Shown: positions 51,927-62,689, counted from the stretch's first letter. The stretch is 64,000 nucleotides of DNA from Pseudoflavonifractor phocaeensis (GCF_021531815.1 NZ_JADYUM010000003.1:62001-126000); one strand, 5' to 3'. Notes: a model not told the origin generated them from the letters alone. Made by a program: numbers and translations.

Positions 51927-52552
51927 TCCTCACCCGCCGGGGGCTCCGGCTGGGCCGGGGAGGACTCCTCCCCCTCCTCCTGGGCCTTCAGCTTGGCTAC
52001 AGCCGCCTCCAACTCCAGGGTCATCTGCTCCCCCTCCTTGGAGGCGTCGGGCAGCTCAGGCAGCTCCTCCAGGCTGGACAGGCCGAAGGAGCGCAAAAAG
52101 TTCTTGGTGGTGCGGAACAGGGTGGGACGGCCGGGGACCGCCAGACGGCCCGCCTCCTCGATGAGCTCCCGCTCCAGCAGCAGGCTCACGGTGTAGGCAC
52201 TGTCCACTCCCCGCACCTGGTCCACATAGGCCCGGGTCACCGGCTGGTAGTAGGCGATGATGGCCAGCACCTCCAGCGCCGGCTGGGACAGGCGGGCGGG
52301 CTTGCGGCTCTCCAGGGTCTTTCGGATATAGGGGGCGAACTCCGGGGCGGAACACAGCTGGTAGCTGGTGTCCAGCCGCAGCAGGCGGATGCCCCGCCGC
52401 TCATAGCTGTACTTGTCCATGAGCCGCTGGGCCACCGCGTCCAGGGTGGGACGGTCCACCTCCAGGCCCAGACACAGCCGCTCCACGGCCACCGGCTCAC
52501 CGGAGGCGAACAGCACCCCCTCCAGGGCCGATTCCAGTTCTTTGATCTCCAT
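51923..52552 (-). CDS. scpB: SMC complex subunit ScpB
   Basis: ScpB is the winged-helix kite subunit of the SMC-ScpAB condensin that compacts and segregates chromosomes. The 209-aa product has SALEGVLFASGEPVAVERLC, SQPALEVLAIIAYYQPVTRA and RGVDSAYTVSLLLERELIEE. It is followed without gap by the ytfI-like gene and has an acidic tail. Confidence 0.95.
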   Translation of the reverse strand: MEIKELESALEGVLFASGEPVAVERLCLGLEVDRPTLDAVAQRLMDKYSYERRGIRLLRLDTSYQLCSAPEFAPYIRKTLESRKPARLSQPALEVLAIIAYYQPVTRAYVDQVRGVDSAYTVSLLLERELIEEAGRLAVPGRPTLFRTTKNFLRSFGLSSLEELPELPDASKEGEQMTLELEAAVAKLKAQEEGEESSPAQPEPPAGEE

Positions 52553-52567
52553 GGTCTCCCCCTCTCC

Positions 52568-53377
52568 TTATTGGCTGTATTGGCTGTCGGCGGTAAACTC
52601 CACCGCCTCGCCCGTCTCCTCCTGGGTGCAGGTGACGGTGCAGTCCTCCTCGGTGCCGGCCAGCCGGACCCGGTGGGCCTTGCACAGCTCCAGCACCGCC
52701 AGGAAGGTCGCCACCACCTCGGAACGGCTGCGGTTACCCTTGAACAGGGCCCGGAACCGGGTGACCCCGAATTGGACCAGGCGGTGGATGATCTCTCCCG
52801 CCTTGTCGGCCACGGGGTAGGGCTCCCGGCCCACGATGCCCTGAAAGGCGGCCCCCGGAGGCGGCAGCTTGTTGTCCGAACGGCTGAGTACCGCCGTCAT
52901 GGCCTTCAGCAGGTCCTCCTTCTCATGGACATAGCGGTAGGTCTTGTCAGGCTGAATGGCCTCGGGCACCTTGGTCAGGTAGTCCCGGCCATAGCGGTAG
53001 CGGTCGTCCAAGGATGGGACCACCGCCTTGATCTTCAAGTAGTTCTCGTTGCGCTGGTGGGCCTCCAGAGTGGCGATGAGCTGTTCCATCTCGCTCATGG
53101 CCTCCTCGTCGTGGATGGACAGCAGCATCCTGGTCTTGATATAGATGAGGTGGGAGGCCATGGTGACAAATTCGCTGGCTACCTCCAGGTCCAATTCCTT
53201 CCGCTTGTTCATCCACTCCAGGTACTGGTCCAGGATCAGGGAGATCTGGATGTCCTTGATCTCCATCTTGTTCTTGCTCAACAGATGGAGGATCAGGTCC
53301 AGGGGGCCCACGAAGTCCTCCATGCTCTCCTCTTTCGCCTTCACCACCCCTTCCAGGTGGTAGATGGGTGCCTCCAA
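52568..53377 (-). CDS. scpA: SMC complex kleisin subunit ScpA
   Basis: The 269-aa kleisin bridges SMC heads. It shows the N-terminal FVGPLDLILHLLSKNKMEIK motif, then SEFVTMASHLIYIKTRMLL, and a C-terminal winged helix (VVATFLAVLELCKAHRV). The start is taken as TTG 53377, 5 nt after GGAGGTGAG; the ATG at 53413 is excluded because it coincides with the predicted transcription start. Confidence 0.95.
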   Translation of the reverse strand: MEAPIYHLEGVVKAKEESMEDFVGPLDLILHLLSKNKMEIKDIQISLILDQYLEWMNKRKELDLEVASEFVTMASHLIYIKTRMLLSIHDEEAMSEMEQLIATLEAHQRNENYLKIKAVVPSLDDRYRYGRDYLTKVPEAIQPDKTYRYVHEKEDLLKAMTAVLSRSDNKLPPPGAAFQGIVGREPYPVADKAGEIIHRLVQFGVTRFRALFKGNRSRSEVVATFLAVLELCKAHRVRLAGTEEDCTVTCTQEETGEAVEFTADSQYSQ

Positions 53378-53416
53378 GGGCTCACCTCCCCCGATTTTTC
53401 CAGATTCATTCAAGAT

Positions 53417-53445
53417 ATTATATCAGTTCAAGGGAGAAAAGACAA
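53417..53445 (-). promoter_or_regulatory. Promoter of scpAB-ytfIJ
   Basis: On the - strand TTGTCT (53445-53440), a 17-bp spacer and perfect TATAAT (53422-53417). Confidence 0.7.
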
Positions 53446-53472
53446 GTTGAACGGGCGGCGGCAGTCGGATAA

Positions 53473-53524
53473 ATTTTAGTTACCGTTTCTTAAGGCCCCC
53501 TTCATCGAACATGTAAACTAAAAT
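53473..53524. repeat. Spaced inverted repeat upstream of scpA
   Basis: ATTTTAGTTAC (53473-53483) and GTAAACTAAAAT (53513-53524) are inverted copies with one extra base, 29 bp apart. It lies between the scpA promoter and the ysxC 3' hairpin; role unknown. Confidence 0.6.
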
Positions 53525-53544
53525 CTATTATTCCATACAGCAAG

Positions 53545-53577
53545 ATTCCCCCGACACGCCAAGCGCATCGGGGGAAT
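53545..53577 (-). terminator. Hairpin after ysxC
   Basis: A perfect 10-bp stem ATTCCCCCGA/TCGGGGGAAT (53545-53554 with 53568-53577); followed by CTTGCTGT, a weak T-run. Confidence 0.55.
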
Positions 53578-53586
53578 GTAAGCAAA

Positions 53587-54183
53587 TCATTTGAGCCCCG
53601 CCCCTGACAGGATGGCGGACAGCAGGTCCTCCCTGCCCGTCCCCTTCTCGGCGGAGAAGGGGATGACAGCAGTTTCCTCATCCAGCTCCAGGGTGTCCCG
53701 GATGGTTTGGAGGTTTGGCTCTATCTCGCTTTTTTTCAGCTTATCCAGTTTGTTGGCTACCACCACCAGGGGACAGCCCGTATCCTTGAACCACTGGGCC
53801 ATGGTGCAGTCATCGGCGGTGGGCTTGTGCCGGGAATCCACGATCATGACTCCCAAGGTCATCAACTCGGGGTGGGCAAAGTAGCTCTCCATCAGCTTGC
53901 CCCAGCGGTCCCGCTCGGACTTGGACACCTTGGCGTAGCCGTAGCCCGGCAGGTCCACCAGATAGAAGGCTCCGTCAATCTTGAAATAGTTGATATGGAT
54001 AGTCTTGCCGGGGGCCGCCCCCACCCGGGCAAAGTTCTTCCGATTGAGCAGGCGATTGATCACCGAGGACTTGCCCACGTTGGAACGGCCGGCAAAGGCC
54101 ACTTGGGGCAGGCCGTCATGCAGGAAATCCTTGGGGGAGGCGGCGGAGAGGATAAACTCCGCCTTTTGCAGATTGATGGCCAT
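53587..54183 (-). CDS. ysxC: Ribosome-biogenesis GTPase YsxC/EngB
   Basis: The 198-aa GTPase is needed for 50S assembly. It has G1 GRSNVGKSS, G3 DLPGYGYAKVSK and G4 NKLDKLKK. It lies 10 bp downstream of lon, the normal clpX-lon-ysxC order. Confidence 0.96.
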   Translation of the reverse strand: MAINLQKAEFILSAASPKDFLHDGLPQVAFAGRSNVGKSSVINRLLNRKNFARVGAAPGKTIHINYFKIDGAFYLVDLPGYGYAKVSKSERDRWGKLMESYFAHPELMTLGVMIVDSRHKPTADDCTMAQWFKDTGCPLVVVANKLDKLKKSEIEPNLQTIRDTLELDEETAVIPFSAEKGTGREDLLSAILSGAGLK

Positions 54184-54193
54184 TTTCTCCTCC

Positions 54194-56638
54194 TTACAGC
54201 CGCAGTCTGGCGGCGGACTGGTCCTGAACCGTGGGGACCAAAACCGTCTCCTGCTCTTTCCGGGCGGGTTTGCTGCCGCCGCCGGACTCCACTGCCGGGA
54301 TCACATTCCGGACCAGCGCCTGATCCAGCACCTGGTCCGCCCGCTCCACCAGAATGAAGTGCAGGGCTTTCCGCACGGTCTGGTCGATCTCCTCCAGGTC
54401 CTTTCCGTTGTCCGCCGGGATGATGACCGTCTTGATGCCGTTTCGGAAGGCGGCCATGGTCTTCTCCTTCAAGCCTCCGATGGGTAGCACCCGGCCCCGC
54501 AGGGTCACCTCTCCGGTCATGGCGATCCCCCGCCGCACCGGAGTCCCGGTGAGGGCGGACACCATGGCGGTGGTGATGGCAATACCGGCGGAGGGTCCGT
54601 CCTTAGGGACGGCTCCCTCGGGGAAGTGGACGTGGAGGTCCTTTTCCTTATAAAAGTCAGAGGGGACGCCCAACCGGTCAGACTGGCTGCGGATATAGCT
54701 CAAGGCCGCGTGGGCCGACTCCTTCATCACGTCGCCCAGGTTGCCCGTCAGCTCCACCTTTCCGGAGCCGGGGACCACGTTGACCTCCACCTCCAGCAGC
54801 TCGCCGCCGACGCTGGTCCAGGCCAGACCGTTGACCACGCCCACACGCTCCTCCAAAGCCTGGCGCTCCGGGTAATACCGGGGAACACCCAGGAACTTCT
54901 GGAGCTGTTTTTCTGTAATGCGGATTGACTTTACATCATTTGATACTACCTGCATGGCCGCTTTGCGGCAGATGGCGGCCAGCTTCCGCTCCAGGATCCG
55001 GACGCCGGACTCCCGGGTATAGGAGGCGATGATCTCCCGAATGGCCCCGTCGGACACCTTCAGCTGCTGACGGGTCAGCCCATGGCGCTTCAGCTCCTTG
55101 GGCAGCAGGTGTTTTTTGGCGATCTGGAGCTTCTCCTCATCGGTATAGCTGGACAGCTCGATGACCTCCATCCGGTCCAGCAGGGGCCGGGGAATGGTGT
55201 CGGTGGTGTTGGCGGTGGTGACAAACAGCACCTCGGACAGGTCGAAGGGCACCTCCAGGAAGTTGTCCCGGAAGGTGGCGTTTTGCTCCCCGTCCAATAC
55301 CTCCAGCAGAGCCGAGGCCGGGTCTCCCCGGTGGTCGCTGCCCAGCTTGTCGATCTCGTCCAGAAGGATCAGGGGGTTGCAGCTCCCTGCCTGGTTGATG
55401 GCGTTGATGATGCGGCCGGGCATAGCCCCCACATAGGTCTTGCGGTGGCCACGGATCTCCGCCTCATCGCTGACGCCGCCCAGAGAGATGCGGGCCAGCT
55501 TCCGGTTCATGGCCCGAGCCATGGACATGGCAATGGAGGTTTTGCCCACGCCGGGCGGGCCGACAAGGCAAAGTACTTGCCCCTTTAAGTCGGGAGCCAG
55601 CTGCTTGACAGCCACAAACTCCAAAATGCGCTCCTTCACCTTTTCCAAACCGAAGTGGTCCTGGTCCAGAGCTTTCTTCACGGCGGAGACACTGACCTTC
55701 TCCTTGGTGGTCTTGCCCCAGGGCAACTCCAGGCACACATCCAGGTAGCTGCGCAGGACGGTGGCCTCAGAGGAACCGAAGGGCTGCTTGGTCAGGCGGT
55801 TCAACTCCTTGGTCAGCTTCTCCCGCACCTGGTCGGGCAGCTGGGCGCCGGCGATCTTTTTCCGGTACTCCTCGAACTCGTCAGAGTCCTCCCCTTCCCC
55901 CAGTTCCTGCTGGATGGCCTTCATCTGCTCCCGCAAATAGTAGTCCCGCTGGTGGCCGGAGATCTGATCCCGGGCCTTGTTCTGGATCTCCGCGTCCAGG
56001 GAGAGGATCTCCACCTCCCGCTCCAGCAGGCGGTAGAGCTTCTCCAGCCGGCGGACAGGGCGCAGCTCCTCCAGGATCTCCTGCTTGTCCCGGTTGCGCA
56101 TGGCGATGTTCTGGGCGATATAGTCGGCGATGTAGCCCGGGTCCTGACTGGCCAGCACATGGATCAGCAGGTCGGGGGACACCTTGGGCGCCAGTTCGGT
56201 GTACTGCTGAAACAGCTCGTAGGTGGAGCGCATCAGCGCCTCCTGCTTGGCCGTGGCACGGCTGCCGGGCTCCTCAGCCGGGATGGCCTGGACCTCCGCC
56301 TCCAGGTAGGGTTCGGTACGGGTCAGTTGGACCAGACGGCCCCGGCTCTGCCCCTCCACCAGCACCCGCACATTGTCCCCCGGCATCCGGAGGATCTGGC
56401 GGACATTGGAGACGGTACCCACGGTAAACAGGTCCTTTTGCTCCGGCTGTTCCACGCCGATGTCCTGCTGGCCCACCAGAAACACCGGACCTCCGGTGTT
56501 CATGGCCTCCTCCAGGGCTTTGATGGAGATGTCCCGGGCCACCTCAAAGTGGATCATCACATTAGGGAACACCGTCAGCCCCCGCAGGGCGATGGCAGGC
56601 ATGGTGGACACATCGGTCAGGTTCCATTCTTTGCTCAT
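54194..56638 (-). CDS. lon: ATP-dependent protease Lon
   Basis: The 814-aa LonA has an N-terminal substrate domain (to about 240), a coiled region, the AAA+ module with Walker [10 protein letters not shown] at 360-368 and [11 protein letters not shown], and a serine-lysine protease domain ([14 protein letters not shown]). It degrades damaged and regulatory proteins. ATG 56638 has GAGAGGAAGTGA upstream. Confidence 0.97.
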   Translation of the reverse strand: MSKEWNLTDVSTMPAIALRGLTVFPNVMIHFEVARDISIKALEEAMNTGGPVFLVGQQDIGVEQPEQKDLFTVGTVSNVRQILRMPGDNVRVLVEGQSRGRLVQLTRTEPYLEAEVQAIPAEEPGSRATAKQEALMRSTYELFQQYTELAPKVSPDLLIHVLASQDPGYIADYIAQNIAMRNRDKQEILEELRPVRRLEKLYRLLEREVEILSLDAEIQNKARDQISGHQRDYYLREQMKAIQQELGEGEDSDEFEEYRKKIAGAQLPDQVREKLTKELNRLTKQPFGSSEATVLRSYLDVCLELPWGKTTKEKVSVSAVKKALDQDHFGLEKVKERILEFVAVKQLAPDLKGQVLCLVGPPGVGKTSIAMSMARAMNRKLARISLGGVSDEAEIRGHRKTYVGAMPGRIINAINQAGSCNPLILLDEIDKLGSDHRGDPASALLEVLDGEQNATFRDNFLEVPFDLSEVLFVTTANTTDTIPRPLLDRMEVIELSSYTDEEKLQIAKKHLLPKELKRHGLTRQQLKVSDGAIREIIASYTRESGVRILERKLAAICRKAAMQVVSNDVKSIRITEKQLQKFLGVPRYYPERQALEERVGVVNGLAWTSVGGELLEVEVNVVPGSGKVELTGNLGDVMKESAHAALSYIRSQSDRLGVPSDFYKEKDLHVHFPEGAVPKDGPSAGIAITTAMVSALTGTPVRRGIAMTGEVTLRGRVLPIGGLKEKTMAAFRNGIKTVIIPADNGKDLEEIDQTVRKALHFILVERADQVLDQALVRNVIPAVESGGGSKPARKEQETVLVPTVQDQSAARLRL

Positions 56639-56715
56639 AGCAAATTCACTTCCTCTCAGGGGTATCAGCGGAGGAGCGAGAAAGCGCGTTCTTCTCCCGT
56701 CCGCTGACAATATCG

Positions 56716-56767
56716 GCAAAAACGCCCCGTGGCCCGCCGTATCGGGGTGCCGCGGGACGTTTCCGTT
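56716..56767 (-). terminator. Probable terminator of clpX
   Basis: An imperfect GC-rich hairpin between clpX and lon followed on the - strand by GTTTTTG. Confidence 0.5.
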
Positions 56768-56782
56768 TTCATTCTTTCGGTA

Positions 56783-58096
56783 TCAGCCTGCGTGGGTGCC
56801 GGGCATTCCGCCCCGCTCCGCCCGCAGGGAGGCACGGCCCAGCTTTGGCCGCTGTTTCCGCTCCGGGTCCCGGGTCAGTTCGGGGGCGGCTCCCTGCTTC
56901 ACGCTGTCAGCGTGGATGGACACCTTGACGATGGTGGGGTCGGAGGGCACGTCATACATCACCTTGGTCATGACCTCCTCCAGCACAGCCCGCAGGCCGC
57001 GGGCGCCGATGCCCCGCTCCACCGCCCGGTCGGCCACCGCCTCCAGGGCGTCCCGTCCAAAGTCCAGCTCCACCTGGTCGTACTCCATCAGCTTCTGGTA
57101 CTGCTTCACCAGGGCGTTCTTGGGCTCGGTGAGGATCTTGACCATCTGGTCCCGGTCCAGAGACTCCAGGGTGGTGATGACAGGCAGACGGCCCACCAGC
57201 TCAGGGATGATGCCGAATTTCAGCAGGTCCTGGGGCTGGATCTCCGCCATAAGCTGGCCCACGTTCCGGTCCTTCCGGCTCTGGATCTCGGCGCCGAAGC
57301 CCATGGCCCGCTTGTCCAGGCGGTTTTCGATGATCTTGTCGATGCCGTCGAAGGCGCCGCCGCAGATAAAGAGGATGTTCTTGGTGTCCACCTGGATGAA
57401 CTCCTGATGGGGGTGCTTCCGGCCGCCCTGGGGCGGGACGTTGGCCACGGTGCCCTCCAGGATCTTCAGCAGAGCCTGCTGGACGCCCTCGCCGGACACG
57501 TCGCGGGTGATGGAGGTATTCTCGCTCTTCCGGGCGATCTTGTCCATCTCGTCGATGTAGATGATGCCCCGCTCAGCCAGCTCCACGTCATAGTCGGCGG
57601 CCTGGACCAGACGCAGCAGGATGTTCTCCACGTCGTCGCCCACATAGCCCGCCTCGGTGAGGGTGGTGGCGTCGGCGATGGCGAAGGGCACCTTCAGCAC
57701 CCGGGCCAGGGTCTGGGCAAAGAGGGTCTTGCCGCAGCCGGTGGGGCCCATGAGGAGGATGTTGCTCTTCTGGAGCTCCACATCCTCTCCGCCCCCGAAA
57801 TAGATGCGCTTGTAGTGGTTGTAAACCGCCACGGACAGGGCCACCTTGGCCTTCTCCTGGCCGATGATATACTGGTCCAGAACGGCGTGGATCTCCTTGG
57901 GAGTGGGGATCACGTCGGGAATCTCGTTGTCAATGGCAGGCTCCTCCGGGGCATAGCCGTCGTCCAGGATGCTCATGCACAGCTGCACGCACTCGTTGCA
58001 GATGTAGGCGTTGGGACCGGCGATGATCCGGCGGACCTGGTCGGAATGTTTGCCGCAGAAGGAACAGCGGATATTTTTCTCGTCGTTTCGAGCCAT
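56783..58096 (-). CDS. clpX: ATP-dependent Clp protease unfoldase ClpX
   Basis: The 437-aa AAA+ unfoldase feeds proteins to ClpP. It has the N-terminal zinc-binding domain ([11 protein letters not shown] and CNECVQLC), Walker [25 protein letters not shown], and sensor motifs GIGARGLRA. The IGF loop that docks on ClpP is not obvious at the usual place, where the sequence reads [10 protein letters not shown]. It lies 82 bp downstream of clpP. Confidence 0.97.
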   Translation of the reverse strand: MARNDEKNIRCSFCGKHSDQVRRIIAGPNAYICNECVQLCMSILDDGYAPEEPAIDNEIPDVIPTPKEIHAVLDQYIIGQEKAKVALSVAVYNHYKRIYFGGGEDVELQKSNILLMGPTGCGKTLFAQTLARVLKVPFAIADATTLTEAGYVGDDVENILLRLVQAADYDVELAERGIIYIDEMDKIARKSENTSITRDVSGEGVQQALLKILEGTVANVPPQGGRKHPHQEFIQVDTKNILFICGGAFDGIDKIIENRLDKRAMGFGAEIQSRKDRNVGQLMAEIQPQDLLKFGIIPELVGRLPVITTLESLDRDQMVKILTEPKNALVKQYQKLMEYDQVELDFGRDALEAVADRAVERGIGARGLRAVLEEVMTKVMYDVPSDPTIVKVSIHADSVKQGAAPELTRDPERKQRPKLGRASLRAERGGMPGTHAG

Positions 58097-58178
58097 GGAT
58101 ACACCTCATAAACACGTTCCTGGGGAACAGATAAGTCGGCGGGGGGATGGATTCTCCCCCGCCGGCGGGGAAAAGCCC

Positions 58179-58760
58179 TCAGCGGTGGTCGATGACCTTG
58201 TCGATGAGGCCATACTCCATGGCCTCCTGGGCGGTCATGAAGTTGTCCCGCTCGCAGTCGGAGGTGACCACCTCGATGGGCTTTCCGGTGTTTTCAGACA
58301 GGATGCGGTTCATCCGCTTCTTGACGATCTCCAGCCGCTTCAGGTGGATGGCCATATCGGTGATCTGGCCCTGGGTGCCGGCGGAGGGCTGGTGGATCAT
58401 GATCTCGGCGTTGGGCAGGGCCAGACGCTTGCCCTTGGCGCCGGAGGACAGCAGGAAGGCCCCCATGGAGGCCGCCATGCCGATACAGATGGTGGACACG
58501 TCACACTTGATATACTGCATGGTGTCGTAGATGGCCATGCCCGCGGTGACGGAGCCGCCGGGGCTGTTGATGTAGAACTGGATGTCCTTGTCCGGGTCCT
58601 GGGCCTCCAGGTACAGCAGCTGGGCCACCACCAGGGAGGCGGTGGTATCGTTGACCTCCTCGGACAGCATGATGATGCGGTCGTTGAGCAGGCGGGAGAA
58701 GATGTCATAGGACCGCTCGCCCCGGTTGGTCTGTTCTACTACATAGGGAACTAAACTCAT
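58179..58760 (-). CDS. clpP: ATP-dependent Clp protease proteolytic subunit
   Basis: ClpP forms the double-heptamer protease chamber. The 193-aa product has the catalytic serine in [13 protein letters not shown], histidine in [14 protein letters not shown] and the late aspartate in [16 protein letters not shown] 58760 has AAAGGAG 9 nt upstream; a longer frame to 58889 is not used. Confidence 0.97.
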   Translation of the reverse strand: MSLVPYVVEQTNRGERSYDIFSRLLNDRIIMLSEEVNDTTASLVVAQLLYLEAQDPDKDIQFYINSPGGSVTAGMAIYDTMQYIKCDVSTICIGMAASMGAFLLSSGAKGKRLALPNAEIMIHQPSAGTQGQITDMAIHLKRLEIVKKRMNRILSENTGKPIEVVTSDCERDNFMTAQEAMEYGLIDKVIDHR

Positions 58761-58892
58761 AATTGAAACTCCTTTTTCAGACGAGATACCAAAGTATACC
58801 CGCCCAGCCGGAAAACCATTCCTCCGGCCCGGGTGGGACGCTGATGAGACGTTCACAAGCCGAACGTTTCCGTCCCACGTAAATAGCACGCG

Positions 58893-58918
58893 CCCGGGGC
58901 GGCCTTGGCTGCCCCGGG
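58893..58918 (-). terminator. Hairpin after tig
   Basis: CCCGGGGC (58893-58900) pairs with GCCCCGGG (58911-58918), with inner GGCC pairing. No T-run follows, so it may only slow transcription before clpP. Confidence 0.4.
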
Positions 58919-58933
58919 ACGTGTGATGGATAC

Positions 58934-60298
58934 TTACTCAGCCTTGGGCTCCTCGGCGGGCTCCTCGGTCTTCTTCTTGCGGGTGCGCTTGGGCTTCTCT
59001 GCAGGGGCCTCCTCGGCCTGGGGGGCCTCGCCCACCTGGGCGGAGGAGATGACCAGCTCGCTGGCCTTCTTCAGCAGCAGGTCCTTCTTCAGGTCCTCGG
59101 CGGGAACGGCGGCCTTCACCTGGGCGGCCTCCAGCTTGTACTGCTCGGCCAGACGGGCGAACTCAGCCTCCAGCTCCTCCTCGTTGACCTCCAGGTTCTC
59201 CGCGGCGGCCACGGCCTCCAGAGCCAGCATGGTCTGGACACGGCGCAGGGCGTCGGGACGGGCGGAGGAACGGATCATATCGGCGTTGACGCCCAGCATT
59301 TTCTGATAGTCCTCCATGGAGATGCCCTGGCTCTGCAGCCGCATGGCGTAGTCCTCCATCATGCGGTCCACTTCCACGTCCACCATGCCGTCGGGGATCT
59401 CGCACTCCATGTTGGCGATGAGCTGCTCCATGACCTTGTTCTCAAAGTCGTTCTGAGCCTGGGCCTGGCGGCGCTGGGCCACCTTCTCCTTCAGGTCGGC
59501 CCGGAAGGCCTCCAGAGTATCGAACTCAGACACGTCCTTGGCAAACTCGTCGTCCACCTCGGGGACCTGGGACTCCTTGACCTCCTTGACCTTCACGTGG
59601 AAGACCACGGCCTTGCCGGCCAGGTCGGCGTGATAGTCCTCGGGGAAGGTGATGTCCAGGTCCTTCTCCTCGCCGGCCTTCAGGCCCACCAGCTGCTCCT
59701 CAAAACCGGGGACGAAGGAGCCGGAGCCCAGCTTCAGGTCGAAGTTCTCGCCCTTACCGCCGTCGAAGGCCACGCCGTTGTCGAAGCCCTCGAAGTCGAT
59801 GACCACGGTGTCGCCGTTCTGGGCCTCGCGCTCCACGCTGACCAGACGGGTGGCCCGGTCGATGTAGGGCTTCAGCTCGGCATCCACATCGGCGTCGGTG
59901 ATCTCAGCCTCGGTCTTGGGGGCGGTGAGGCCCTTGTACTCGCCCAGCTTCACCTCGGGACGGACAGAGACCAGAGCCTTGAAGGTGTAGCCCTCCTTGC
60001 CGGCCTCCACCAGCTCCACGTGGGGGTAGCCCACATCGTCCAGGCCCTGCTCCTTCACGGCCTCGGCGTAAGCGGCGGGATAGGTGGCCTCGATGGCGTC
60101 CTCATAGAACACGCCGGAGCCGTACATGCCCTCGATGATCTTCCGGGGGGCCTTGCCCTTCCGGAAGCCGGGGACGTTGATCTTGGTGCGGTTCTTCAGG
60201 TAGGCCTGCTGGACAGCGGCCTCAAACACATCGGCCTCCACCTGGATGGTCAGCTCGACCGTGCTCTTTTCTTTCTTTTCAACACTGGTGACCTTCAT
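58934..60298 (-). CDS. tig: Trigger factor
   Basis: The 454-aa ribosome-bound chaperone has the N-terminal ribosome-binding domain with the [11 protein letters not shown] loop, the FKBP-type PPIase domain ([20 protein letters not shown]) and the helical C-terminal domain. It carries an extra charged tail (about 30 residues, [20 protein letters not shown]) beyond the usual end. tig-clpP-clpX is a standard order. Confidence 0.97.
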   Translation of the reverse strand: MKVTSVEKKEKSTVELTIQVEADVFEAAVQQAYLKNRTKINVPGFRKGKAPRKIIEGMYGSGVFYEDAIEATYPAAYAEAVKEQGLDDVGYPHVELVEAGKEGYTFKALVSVRPEVKLGEYKGLTAPKTEAEITDADVDAELKPYIDRATRLVSVEREAQNGDTVVIDFEGFDNGVAFDGGKGENFDLKLGSGSFVPGFEEQLVGLKAGEEKDLDITFPEDYHADLAGKAVVFHVKVKEVKESQVPEVDDEFAKDVSEFDTLEAFRADLKEKVAQRRQAQAQNDFENKVMEQLIANMECEIPDGMVDVEVDRMMEDYAMRLQSQGISMEDYQKMLGVNADMIRSSARPDALRRVQTMLALEAVAAAENLEVNEEELEAEFARLAEQYKLEAAQVKAAVPAEDLKKDLLLKKASELVISSAQVGEAPQAEEAPAEKPKRTRKKKTEEPAEEPKAE

Positions 60299-60379
60299 TT
60301 GTCAATTTCCTCCTGTCGGCGCGTCCTTGCCCCGACATTTTTCGGAAACAACAGCGCCTTTTTACTTTCGCCACGATAT

Positions 60380-60408
60380 TTTACCAGATATATGTCCGTT
60401 TGACCAGA
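60380..60408 (-). promoter_or_regulatory. Promoter of tig
   Basis: On the - strand TGGTCA (60408-60403), a 17-bp spacer and TAAAAT (60385-60380). Confidence 0.55.
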
Positions 60409-60439
60409 GCAATTTTAAGAAATTTCCATGAATTTTTGC

Positions 60440-61126
60440 TCAATCCATAATTTTCCTCGGGCAGAACCCCAAATAATCCGCCGAAACCAGCTGATAGTCC
60501 ACTCCGCCCACCGGGCCGGAGACAGCCAGGCGGTGGCTCCCGCCGTGGAGGTGGCCGTAGCAGCAGCGCGTTACGCCGTACCGCTCCAGCAGGTCCATGA
60601 TCTCCCGGCAGCGGTAGCCCTGGTACACCGGCGGGTAGTGGAGAAAACAGATCTTCTCCCGGTCCCCCGCCGCCTTCAGGGACGCCTCCAGCCGGAGCAG
60701 CTCCCGGTTGAAGATCTTGGCGCTGTGCTCCCCCCGGTCCTCCTCGTAGAACCAGCCCCGGGTGCCGCAGAGGGCCACGTCCCCGTACAGCCGGCAGTTG
60801 TTGTGGAGCAGCGAGAGGGTGTCGAAGCCGTTCTCCCGGAAAAACCGTTCCATCTTGGCCGCGGTGGTCCACCAGTAGTCGTGGTTTCCCTTGAGGACCA
60901 CCTTCTGTCCGGGCAGGGCGTTGAGAAAGGCAAAATCCTCCCGGGCCTCCTCCAGGCTCATACCCCAGGACAGGTCGCCGCACAGCACCACCGTGTCCCC
61001 GGGCTCCACGATCTCAAAGCCCCGGCGCAGCCGCTCCACATAGCCGGTCCAGCCGCCGCCGAACACGTCCATGGGCTTGTCGGTACCGAAGGACAGATGG
61101 GTGTCTCCGATCGCGTAGAGGGCCAT
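60440..61126 (-). CDS. Calcineurin-like metallophosphoesterase
   Basis: The 228-aa protein has the metal-site motifs of the superfamily: GDTHL, GDLSWG, GNHDYWW and GHLHGG. The substrate is unknown. It lies 3 bp downstream of thrC, so the two form one transcript. No signal peptide is visible. Confidence 0.92.
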   Translation of the reverse strand: MALYAIGDTHLSFGTDKPMDVFGGGWTGYVERLRRGFEIVEPGDTVVLCGDLSWGMSLEEAREDFAFLNALPGQKVVLKGNHDYWWTTAAKMERFFRENGFDTLSLLHNNCRLYGDVALCGTRGWFYEEDRGEHSAKIFNRELLRLEASLKAAGDREKICFLHYPPVYQGYRCREIMDLLERYGVTRCCYGHLHGGSHRLAVSGPVGGVDYQLVSADYLGFCPRKIMD

Positions 61127-61129
61127 AGG

Positions 61130-62614
61130 TCACCCCAACATGGACATCACAGCGTCCACCATGTGGTCCTTCTCCACCGTGGTGGTAAAGCGGACTTCCT
61201 TGTCCCGCAGTCCGGCCAGGGGCGCGGGGGCGGGCAGGCCGGTCTTCTCAGACAGCTGGTCCAGGGCGTCCAGGCCGGGAGCCACCTCGGTGACGCCCAG
61301 GGCGCCCAGCACGCTGCCGCAGAACTTGAAGGGGCTGGCGGTGGAGGCCACCACGCAGGGAGTCTGGTCCCCTGTCTCAGCCCGGTACTGCTCCAGGGCA
61401 GAGAAGGCCACGGCGGTGTGGGGGTCGATGAGGTAGTCGTGGGTACGGTACATCTCCCCGATGACCCGCTGGGTCTCCTTGTCGTCGCAGCAGTAGCCCC
61501 AGAACCGCTTCTGCAGCTTCTCCAGCACCTTCTCCCGGACCTCGTAGCGGCCGGTGGCGTTGAGCTGCTCCATGTAGCCCTTCACCTCGTCCACGTCCTG
61601 GGTCAGAGCCAGCAGCATCCGCTCCAGATTGGAGGAGATCAGGATGTCCATGGAGGGAGACATGGTGTTGTAGAAGGTCCGGTTCCGGTCATACACGCCG
61701 GTGCGGATGAAGTCGGTGAGGACGTTGTTGCTGTTGGAGGCGCAGATCAGGCGGCCGATGGGCACTCCCATCTCCCGGGCGTAGTAGGCGGCCAGGATGT
61801 TGCCGAAGTTGCCGGTGGGGACGCAGACGTTGATGGTCTGACCCAGCTCGATTTTCCCGTCCCGTACCAGGTCGCAGTAGGCGGAGACGTAGTAGACGAT
61901 CTGGGGCAGCACCCGGCCCCAGTTGATGGAGTTGGCGGAGGAGAAAAAGAAGCCCTTGTCCGCCAGGGTCTGGCGCAGCCCCTCATCGGAGAACAGCCGC
62001 TTCACGCCGGTCTGGGCGTCGTCGAAGTTGCCCACCACCGAGGCCACACCCACATTGTTTCCCTCCTGGGTGACCATCTGCAGCTCCTGGACCTGGGACA
62101 CCCCGTCCTTGGGATAGAACACCAGGATGCGGGTCTTGGGCACGTCTTTAAACCCTTCCAGAGCGCCCTTGCCGGTGTCGCCGGAGGTGGCCACCAGGAT
62201 GCACACCGTCTTGAACTCCTCGGTCTTGGCCAGGGAGGCGGTCAGCAGGTGGGGCAGCATCTGGAGCGCCATGTCCTTGAAGGCGCAGGTGGGACCGTGC
62301 CACAGCTCCAGGCAGTGGGTGTTCCCGTCCACGGTCCGGACGGGAGCCACGGCGGGCGTGTCAAACTTGGCCGGACCGTAGGCCGCGGCGGCAAAGTCGG
62401 TCAGCTCCTTGACGGTGAACTCCTCCAGAAACTGCTTCATGATGTAGACCGCCCGGTGCTGATAGGACATGTCCTTCAGCTCCTCCAGGGCTTTCCCGGG
62501 CAGCTTGGGAATATAACAGGGGGTCAGCAGGCCGCCGTCCGCGGCCAGTCCCTGTGTGATCGCCTGGGAAGCGGTGAACCGGGTCCCTGCGTCTCTTGTG
62601 CTGATATATTGCAT
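61130..62614 (-). CDS. thrC: Threonine synthase
   Basis: ThrC converts O-phosphohomoserine to threonine with PLP. The 494-aa product belongs to the long (fungal/E. coli-like) form: MQYISTRDAGTRFTASQAIT start, the PLP lysine in GPTCAFKDMALQML, SGDTGKGALEGF, and GNFGNILAAYYA. ATG 62614 has GGGGATG upstream; the longer frame to 62680 is not supported. It is the first gene of its transcript. Confidence 0.96.
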   Translation of the reverse strand: MQYISTRDAGTRFTASQAITQGLAADGGLLTPCYIPKLPGKALEELKDMSYQHRAVYIMKQFLEEFTVKELTDFAAAAYGPAKFDTPAVAPVRTVDGNTHCLELWHGPTCAFKDMALQMLPHLLTASLAKTEEFKTVCILVATSGDTGKGALEGFKDVPKTRILVFYPKDGVSQVQELQMVTQEGNNVGVASVVGNFDDAQTGVKRLFSDEGLRQTLADKGFFFSSANSINWGRVLPQIVYYVSAYCDLVRDGKIELGQTINVCVPTGNFGNILAAYYAREMGVPIGRLICASNSNNVLTDFIRTGVYDRNRTFYNTMSPSMDILISSNLERMLLALTQDVDEVKGYMEQLNATGRYEVREKVLEKLQKRFWGYCCDDKETQRVIGEMYRTHDYLIDPHTAVAFSALEQYRAETGDQTPCVVASTASPFKFCGSVLGALGVTEVAPGLDALDQLSEKTGLPAPAPLAGLRDKEVRFTTTVEKDHMVDAVMSMLG

Positions 62615-62689
62615 GAAATCATCCCCATTTTGAGTTATAACAGAAAGCGGCCCGGACCGGGCTGTCCTGTGTACTGTCACTAAAGTTAT

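Noticed and set aside
53490-53520. Chromosome dif site
   Set aside because: Only one arm matches the Firmicutes dif consensus and the locus lies in a long run of same-strand genes.
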